A program made the translations under genes and the position numbers. A DNA stretch of 64,000 nucleotides from Armillaria gallica (lineage: Eukaryota; Basidiomycota; Agaricomycetes; Agaricales; Physalacriaceae), in the NCBI GenBank assembly GCA_037576215.1, contig JBANDB010000008.1:2170001-2234000 (forward strand), in the 5' to 3' direction. The notes under the pieces are model-generated. The model worked only from the letters and a program-made list of their open reading frames with translations, was not told the origin of the DNA and made no database searches. Positions 57,772-64,000 of the stretch are shown here, piece after piece (position 1 is the stretch's first letter; every line of letters starts with the position of its first letter).

Positions 57772-60700
57772 CTACAGATTACTGTAATGGCACGTCAGCT
57801 TATGCGCCAGGTCGAAAAGATTCAATCGACGTACAGAGAAGTACATTAATTTAGATTGCGCGGCATGGAGGGGTTTGAAGCCACGCTTGAAAGCATCCAG
57901 AGATTCATCGGCCTTGGAGCCATCGCCAGACTCAGAGTAGTCGACACTGCCCGAAGGATCGTAATGGTTCTTCGCACGGGAGCATACTATGTCGGCGTCT
58001 AAAGAAGATGTCAGCACACGTAAAATAGACACAGAGCTGACTGACAATATACAGGCGCAGGAATGGACACACTACGCGTCGAGCGAGCATAGACGTGGCA
58101 CAAGGCGAAAGACAGTGATTGAACGGCATCAGGACTGATATAACAAGCCATTAGTTTCGTTATATGTTAGGAGACAGAATAGAATGACTGACGTGAGGGC
58201 GTTTTCCTGTCAAAGTGGGTTTAAACACTGAACTATGCCATGCAAAACAGAGCAGACCCACATCGTACAAACCGAATAATGAGCAGGTCGACTGGTACCG
58301 AGCAGTCCGCCGTGACTTTGAAGATAAAAGTCGAATTCCGTCGGATGCGAGATATCTCGATCGACGACCGTGCCCGCCGGGCAGTTGCCGCTGCGATCTC
58401 CTTCCTTCTCGTTGGTTGGGAAGAACCTGGATTCTAATCAGCATGGAGGGCTGTAAGAGTGACAAACAAAAGTACCGAACGTGGTGGCGCTTGCCGACGA
58501 CGATGACAGTGATCTTAGGTTTAATCCGGAGTTCCTCGCATGCCCCTGTAAATACTATCAGTACAAGAGAGCGAGATAACCGAGCACAGCAGACTTTTCA
58601 GAGCACCCAATTCTGTTGAGGGGATCAGCATGTCATCAAACAAAAGCATTGAAAAGATCAACCTTTGTCAAGGACCTCCTGGAACTGTCCTCGGAGACAC
58701 CGTCTGTAAGTGTATTCATAAGACCCTGAACACAGACTACGCATGAGGTCATACCGCGGAAGAACAAGATACGTTTAGGCTCCGCCATTCCTTGGGCCTT
58801 CTTCTCGACATGGGATCGATAGTTCATATAGTTGGAGAGAACATGCTTCACATTCTTTCTCAGTAAACACGCTATGAACAACAAGAGTCGCACGCACCTT
58901 GCTCATTTCTTGAAGATCTTCAATCATTTCCTGACGGCAGTTTTGGACCCGGGTAGCTGTTTAATGAAGCTTAGTACTGATTAATCGTATGAAAACCCTT
59001 AAGAGACGTACTGGCGATGTATTTCGCAGTGTCAGAATCCACATTAGCGACCAAAGCTGTGAATGAAGGACGACTGTCGGAGCCTGGAGCTGGATGAATG
59101 ACATCCGCCCCTGAACACAGAGAACCAAAGTGTTCAGATGCCATGTCTGACGATGAGAGGGCGTGAACTTACCCATAACGATGGTGGGAGTCGCCGGATC
59201 GGTCAGAAGCCTGACCGAGGTGGGATCTGGAATGACATTGATACCACCGAGCTTCACGTTCATCCTATGAATCGTTCGAATAATATAAAATGATTGAAAA
59301 ATCGTTAGACGTACTTCAAACAGACGTTTGCGAAGTACTGGCTTTTGGCTCCGAAGCATTTCTTGCTTTTCATGCATTGCGTCGCTACGCCGGCCTACGA
59401 GATCCAAATTCAGAACGACGTAAACCCGTAACTTTGGTTCACTAACCGTGACATCACCGAAACTGATACGACAATCAGCGACAGGACAATGTAATGGGCG
59501 GAAACTCACTGTTTAACAGCGGTGTAAATATCGTCTCCGTGCTCGGGTAAGATGACAACAATGAGCGATGGGAATGCGCCGACGCTTGCTTGCATTTTAG
59601 ACCTGCAGTTTGCAGGTGACTCTGGACAGTCCCCTGTCCATTTTGCCATATGGTGACCGCAGGAGGCTTGATTACCATGCCTGAGAAAGCATAATAAGCG
59701 ATGAAAACGCGTAAGCCGAACAAGCGCCTTTACCAACTTCGCGGCAACTCCTCGATAGACTCTGGACCATCTCTGCGCAAGCCCTATCATCAAAACGATT
59801 GCGCTGTTCGTAGATGACTACAGCCCAGACACCGACTTGAGCTGGACGGAAGAAACGTTTGTCGACCCTGCCAGAGATATTATCAACTGAGATCGAGACG
59901 TTGAAAGATAGGTGACGTACATGTTCCAGGCACCATCTCGCGGGACCTAAGAAAGCTCGTTAAACTATGACATACAACAAAGGGAATAACTTACGATAGT
60001 TGCCTGCTTGCTACCCGTGCCGTACTTGAGTGTAGGGGGATGTAAGATGCGTGCTTGAATCTGCAAAGGCCCGGCAGCAGAATTGACGCTCATCCCAAAG
60101 TGACGAACGTAGTCCGACTGTCCATATGCCAATACCTACAACAGCGTATGAGCGTCGATCGCACGAAAGAATGATGCAACGGACCTCAAGACCATTCCTG
60201 ATACTCGCAAGGCGATCGCGAGGTTTCTTCGTCGCAAAGGAGAGGACCTTTGGGGTCAGACTCGGTGGAACTTGTTTCCTCATGATTTGACCCTTGGTGA
60301 TGAAACATAGTTCCAGTGGAATCAACGCGCCGGATCCGACCTATAACAAGGCAAAGTAAGAATACAGAAAATGAGGAAAGTCGGTTTCATACCTCGACAC
60401 AGATATTATCGGGCCAGTTGAGGCGGATTCCGGAGGCGCTACGCCTAAAGTGGTCAGCAACGGTCGTGGTGACACCGTCTGCGTTGGTGAATGTAACCGA
60501 GCTAGCGCCCACAGCGCTAAGCTTCTTGACAACTCGATGGGGCCCTATGCAGTCGGCCTCTGTGGCCTTTTCTTTGGGACCCAGGGTCTTGCCAAGGACT
60601 CTGATGCGCATGCCGGTAATGAAACGTTGAAGACGGAGTCGCTCGCGATCAGGTAAACCGCGCTTGGGAGACATGGCTTCAGGATATTCACTCCCCAGAA

Positions 60701-61768
60701 ATTGGAGACAGAGGTCGATGAGCTTCCCCTCTTTGTACATCGTACCCGTTGAGATATCGACGTTGATCAGCATCCTGTCCATGGCAGGACGTACCGATTG
60801 GAAGTAGCCGCGCCATAATTGGAGACCGCATCCAATATCTAAAGTCTCCCTACTGGTGAAAAAGGACCGTACGTTGAAGGGATAATTCAATGACGGCTCC
60901 ATGCGAATTACGACGTTCAGAGCCTTGACATGAATAAGTAAGGACAGACTGTAGAAATTCGAGAAAAGAGACGAACGGTGATAGCAGTCAATACACTGTT
61001 GTCGTGAGATTGATCGCCTTTTATAAAACGGTGCAAAACCCTATAAACCGCAAATCAGTCATACTTGAATCATTCGAGACCGGAGATAGAAAGACGTACT
61101 CGGGATTGATCTCAGCCACCTTGGTGAGCCTGATCTTGTAGGCCTTGGGCGCTCTGGTTGAGGCGTCTGTAGGCGGGAGAGTGACGCTAAACTGATGATA
61201 CCGTCGTCATTGTCAGAGAGTAATGGCAGAAAAAGCTGACATACCTCCATGTAGTTCGCGCCGTCAAACGGCAGCTCTCGGGCTGCAAAAAGATTTTTTC
61301 GTCCGTCATAGACAGCACGAGGAGTAAAAATGGCGGGCGCAGTCGTAGTCTGAAGTTCCTTGATCAGCTCCATGTTCAAACGCGCGGGCAACGTTTTCTC
61401 GGAGGGCAGGATGACTATGAAAGAGACGTCAAGAAGTACGCGCGAGTACGGTTCTGAGAGGACATACCGACTGAGGAACAACATAACGAGGGTCAGAAGA
61501 CAGTAAGATATGATCAGACGCGACACATACCATCGTAATGGTGGATGATGCTCTTGGGGATGGTGCACTCGAAGGAGTTGACGAAGATCTTCACAGGGCG
61601 TCCGCTGGCACCAAATCCGCTACGCTTCACGCCGATGGTGCTGATATGGTCACCAGCGGTCGGGAGACCAACCGAGACACCACCACCGCGACCGCGAGGG
61701 GCAGCGCCTCTGAGACCACGGATAGCAGGGCCACCACGACCACCGGTAGGTGCAGCACGAGGAGGCAT
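57772..61768 (-). CDS. Argonaute (two frameshifts)
   Basis: An Argonaute of the eukaryotic AGO clade, the small-RNA-guided effector of fungal gene silencing. The start [20 protein letters not shown] has an RG/GR-rich tail typical of AGOs. The ArgoN domain includes [37 protein letters not shown] and [15 protein letters not shown]. The L1/PAZ region has [20 protein letters not shown] and [18 protein letters not shown]. The PIWI domain shows [29 protein letters not shown], the catalytic [52 protein letters not shown], and the final catalytic His in [11 protein letters not shown] 14-base exon (58193-58206) is needed. Two frameshifts, at 58269-58271 and 59595-59598, sit in short A/T runs. Slicer residues appear retained. 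No Dicer or RdRP gene lies nearby. Confidence 0.9.
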
Positions 61769-62816
61769 AGCGAATACGGCAGGTAAAAGAGGGAAACAAA
61801 AGAGAGAAGGTGGAAGAAAGAATGCAAAAGGCAAGGATGGTGAGAAGGCATCGCATGCGCTCTTTTATAACAATCCAGGATCTGATCAGGGTGGACGTCC
61901 CAGGAAGCATAAAAGAACTTAGCTCAATCGGATGCTGTAAGAACTAATTTCGAATGCATTTTGACAAGTTTTACTTGTGAACATCATTTTCGATTCGATT
62001 CGTCGACAGGCTGTCCGAAAAAATGAACAGCTCGAAATTGCCTCGAAAATGGCAGAAAAGATAGAAAAAATGGGTAGAAAAACACGAATTTAATCCGAAA
62101 TGGAACGCGTTTGAGTAATTAGAAGCTCAAAGGAAGGTAGATCGCGATTAGCAAACCTGTTGCCGAAATCCCGCCGGTCCTTCAGGGCTGGCCTTGTTTG
62201 CTCTCCTTCCTGTACGACGACGACGACAATATGAAGACGATGGCAGGATCGTGCTGGAGGCTGTTCCCTGGCATCAGTCGTGCCCCTCTGTCGCACGACA
62301 AACTCACGGTGACTTGTTTTTTCTGTGTCAATGATAGTGCGAAGCTGACACGGTCGTGAGTTAGTTTGACTCGTGGTGATTTTCCCATCTAATGGGACCA
62401 TTGTCCGCTCTATATAGCATTGCCCTATCCTTCTCGTCCTTTGCCTCCTTGTCGTCACGTTTGAGCCCCAAAGCAGCAAGCGGCGCTTAGTTCATATTGA
62501 CTGATCCTTGCTGTGGCCACGCTGCACGGTACCGTCGTGGGCTGACTCAAACCATATATGATATTCTCGGACGACGCCTTTTCCTCTTGGGGGCCATGCT
62601 GGTGACGGTCGGTGGCTGCCGATCATTGCTTGTCCAATTGCTCAGTTGCCGCCCTTTGTCTTGATCAAGTGCCCGCTGTGGCATGCCCCGGTCTCTCTCT
62701 TTTTCGGTCTGGTACTTTTGGGTTACGCCCACCGTCGATTGGTTGCGCTCTACTTCTCTCTCCTTTCCCTGTCAAGTGGATCCTACCCTCTCTTCTACCC
62801 TTTGCTAGCATCGTCA
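61769..62816. other. Divergent promoter region
   Basis: About 1 kb lies between Argonaute and the next plus-strand gene, with no gene seen. The half nearest the plus-strand start is rich in CT tracts (about 62690-62790), consistent with a promoter and long 5' leader. Confidence 0.5.
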
Positions 62817-63728
62817 TGAGTGCCGAACTTGCAGCACGTCGTGTTGAGCTTCGCCAAAACATGGCCCATCGGAAGCCCGTCCCTGTGTATATTCCTTCGC
62901 CTCCGTCGTCCCCCAATGTTAGTTTTTTCCAGGGCAAGAAGCCTGGTTATGCTTTCTCAATGTCTGCCGTAGACTCTCAGAACCTGCCACCGGTAAGTTG
63001 CCGCTGCTTTATCTTTTCGCTAAACATTCACCTGTGTTTCCTAGTTACCCGATGGATGGCGTGAAACCATCTCTCGTGCAACGTCGCTTCACTCTTTGGA
63101 CAATTCGGACAGATTCTACTATTCACCTAATAGCATCAGCTCGCCGGTTAGTTGCCACCACTTCCATTCTTGTTGACTTTATTTCTCTAATCTTGCTGCA
63201 GTCGCCCAGGAGCGGTCGCAGGTCCGTGTCTGCTGACGCTCGTTCCCGTTACTCAACCAAAAGTCCTGGTGGAGGGTCGCGCGCGTATCGGCAGGTGAGT
63301 GTACACGTATACTTGACTCACGAACAACACTCATGCTGGTTTAGAGCTATCGGCCGCCGACACCGCCTAAGCCTGCTGTTTATCGCAAGGACAGACCTGA
63401 AGATCACTTCGGTTCCCATTTTCAACTCCAGCAGGTAATTTATCAGGCCAGAGATCCTACAAATTATACTCATGAATTCTTTCAGAGCGAAAAATACGGT
63501 GCCCCGACATTGTCGACGCAGCATTCATTCATGACTGAAAAATCTCGATCAACCTTTGGTACCAGCGAGCTAGACTCGGGGACGAGCACGCCGGCATCTC
63601 AAGGCCAGGTGCCATCAGTACACGGTGTCACGGTTCTTCCTATGTTCATCGTAGCTAAGCCCAAGACTCGACAGCCTGAAAGCCGTGGCTGTTTTTCAGC
63701 GTTCTGGAGTCGGCTGTTCAGATACTAA
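62817..63728 (+). CDS. Unknown Ser/Pro-rich protein
   Basis: I do not recognise this family. It begins MSAELAARRVELRQNMAHRK with PVPVYIPSPPSSP. It continues SFFQGKKPGYAFSMSAVDSQ and LPPLPDGWRETISRATSLHS; the last stretch is vaguely WW-like but lacks the second Trp. Later parts are Ser/Arg-rich (SPRSGRRSVSADARSRYSTK) and Tyr/Pro-rich (SYRPPTPPKPAVYRKDRPED). The C-terminus is TVLPMFIVAKPKTRQPESRG, then CFSAFWSRLFRY. Five short exons (introns near 62993, 63150, 63294 and 63437) keep the frame. Cytosolic or nuclear location is likely, as there is no signal peptide. Confidence 0.65.
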
Positions 63729-63780
63729 TATGGTGGATAAAGACAATGTATTCTACATCTAGGCATGTACCCTAGTTAGT

Positions 63781-64000
63781 CTATTTAAATGGACACCCGC
63801 TGGCGGAACACTTCGTCTTGAGCCGGTCGAGACAAGCAAAGATAAACATAATGCCAACTTGTGGACCATCAGATACCCAGCTTGTACCCATCCCTCCCGT
63901 TGCCCACCAATGAGCATCTAGTGCGGAGCACCCTATAATCCCATCGATATCATTCGTGGCCGAATCAAATTTCGAAATCAACCTCGCTGGTCCGTCATCG
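63781..64000 (-). CDS. 3' end of an unknown gene, cut by the window edge
   Basis: An open minus-strand frame runs off the right edge and ends at 63781. The visible part reads DDGPARLISKFDSATNDIDG, IIGCSALDAHWWATGGMGTS, WVSDGPQVGIMFIFACLDRL and KTKCSASGCPFK. It has the compact look of a real protein, with even composition and Trp/Gly/Cys, but I cannot name the family. The stop is 53 bases from the stop of the previous gene on the other strand, so the two genes converge. No start or intron can be judged. Confidence 0.55.
   Translation of the reverse strand, partial: DDGPARLISKFDSATNDIDGIIGCSALDAHWWATGGMGTSWVSDGPQVGIMFIFACLDRLKTKCSASGCPFK

Overview
The window is eukaryotic nuclear DNA from a filamentous basidiomycete, most likely an Agaricomycete. 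Nearly every gene is broken by several GT-AG introns of about 48-60 bases. I count 33 loci in 64 kb: 31 genes that look functional in intent, one decayed gene and one gene cut by the right edge. Intergenic gaps are short and both strands are used equally. The gene families (KRE6/SKN1, Kre9/KNH, DUF3602, MATH-BTB, a protein resembling the mushroom fruit-body specific proteins, Argonaute) fit this lineage. I see no transposon, rRNA, tRNA or CRISPR array.

Layout. 0.7-5.4 kb: RCC1-type Ran exchange factor, an acidic protein of unknown function, and a 2-oxoglutarate dioxygenase. 6.2-10.9 kb: MATH-BTB protein and a membrane-fused spermidine-synthase-like enzyme. 11.5-16.8 kb: DUF3602 repeat protein, small SMP-type protein, NAD-binding reductase, proline/serine-rich nuclear-type protein. 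17.2-25.1 kb: PP2C phosphatase, USP36-type deubiquitinase, SMC5/6 subunit Nse4, C2H2 zinc-finger regulator. 25.4-32.1 kb: F-box protein, a ruined GH27 alpha-galactosidase, and KRE6. 32.4-38 kb: haspin kinase head to head with GINS subunit Psf2, then a secreted protein. 38.6-47.3 kb: Yvc1-type TRP channel / NOB1, ARPC3 / LEU2 (two head-to-head pairs), FAD monooxygenase. 47.8-57.5 kb: Zn2Cys6 regulator / MED17 and RPL5 / RBM42 (two more head-to-head pairs), Kre9-like cell-surface protein, TspO/MBR protein. 57.8-64 kb: Argonaute, an unknown protein, and the 3' end of another gene.

Most genes are housekeeping: nuclear transport and chromosome maintenance (RCC1, Nse4, haspin, Psf2), ribosome production (NOB1, RPL5), transcription and splicing (MED17, RBM42), wall synthesis (KRE6, Kre9-like), metabolism (LEU2, dioxygenase, monooxygenase) and RNA silencing (Argonaute). 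There is no biosynthetic or defence cluster, and I did not find an undescribed system.

The strongest unexpected signal is technical. At least eleven conserved, often essential genes or exons are broken by single-base frameshifts, each of which can be placed in or beside a short homopolymer. This points to indel errors in the assembly. Biological points of interest are very small exons in KRE6 (16, 10 and 20 bases) and Argonaute (14 bases), GC-AG introns, stop-free in-frame introns, DUF3602 repeats that begin successive exons, and a decayed alpha-galactosidase between intact neighbours.
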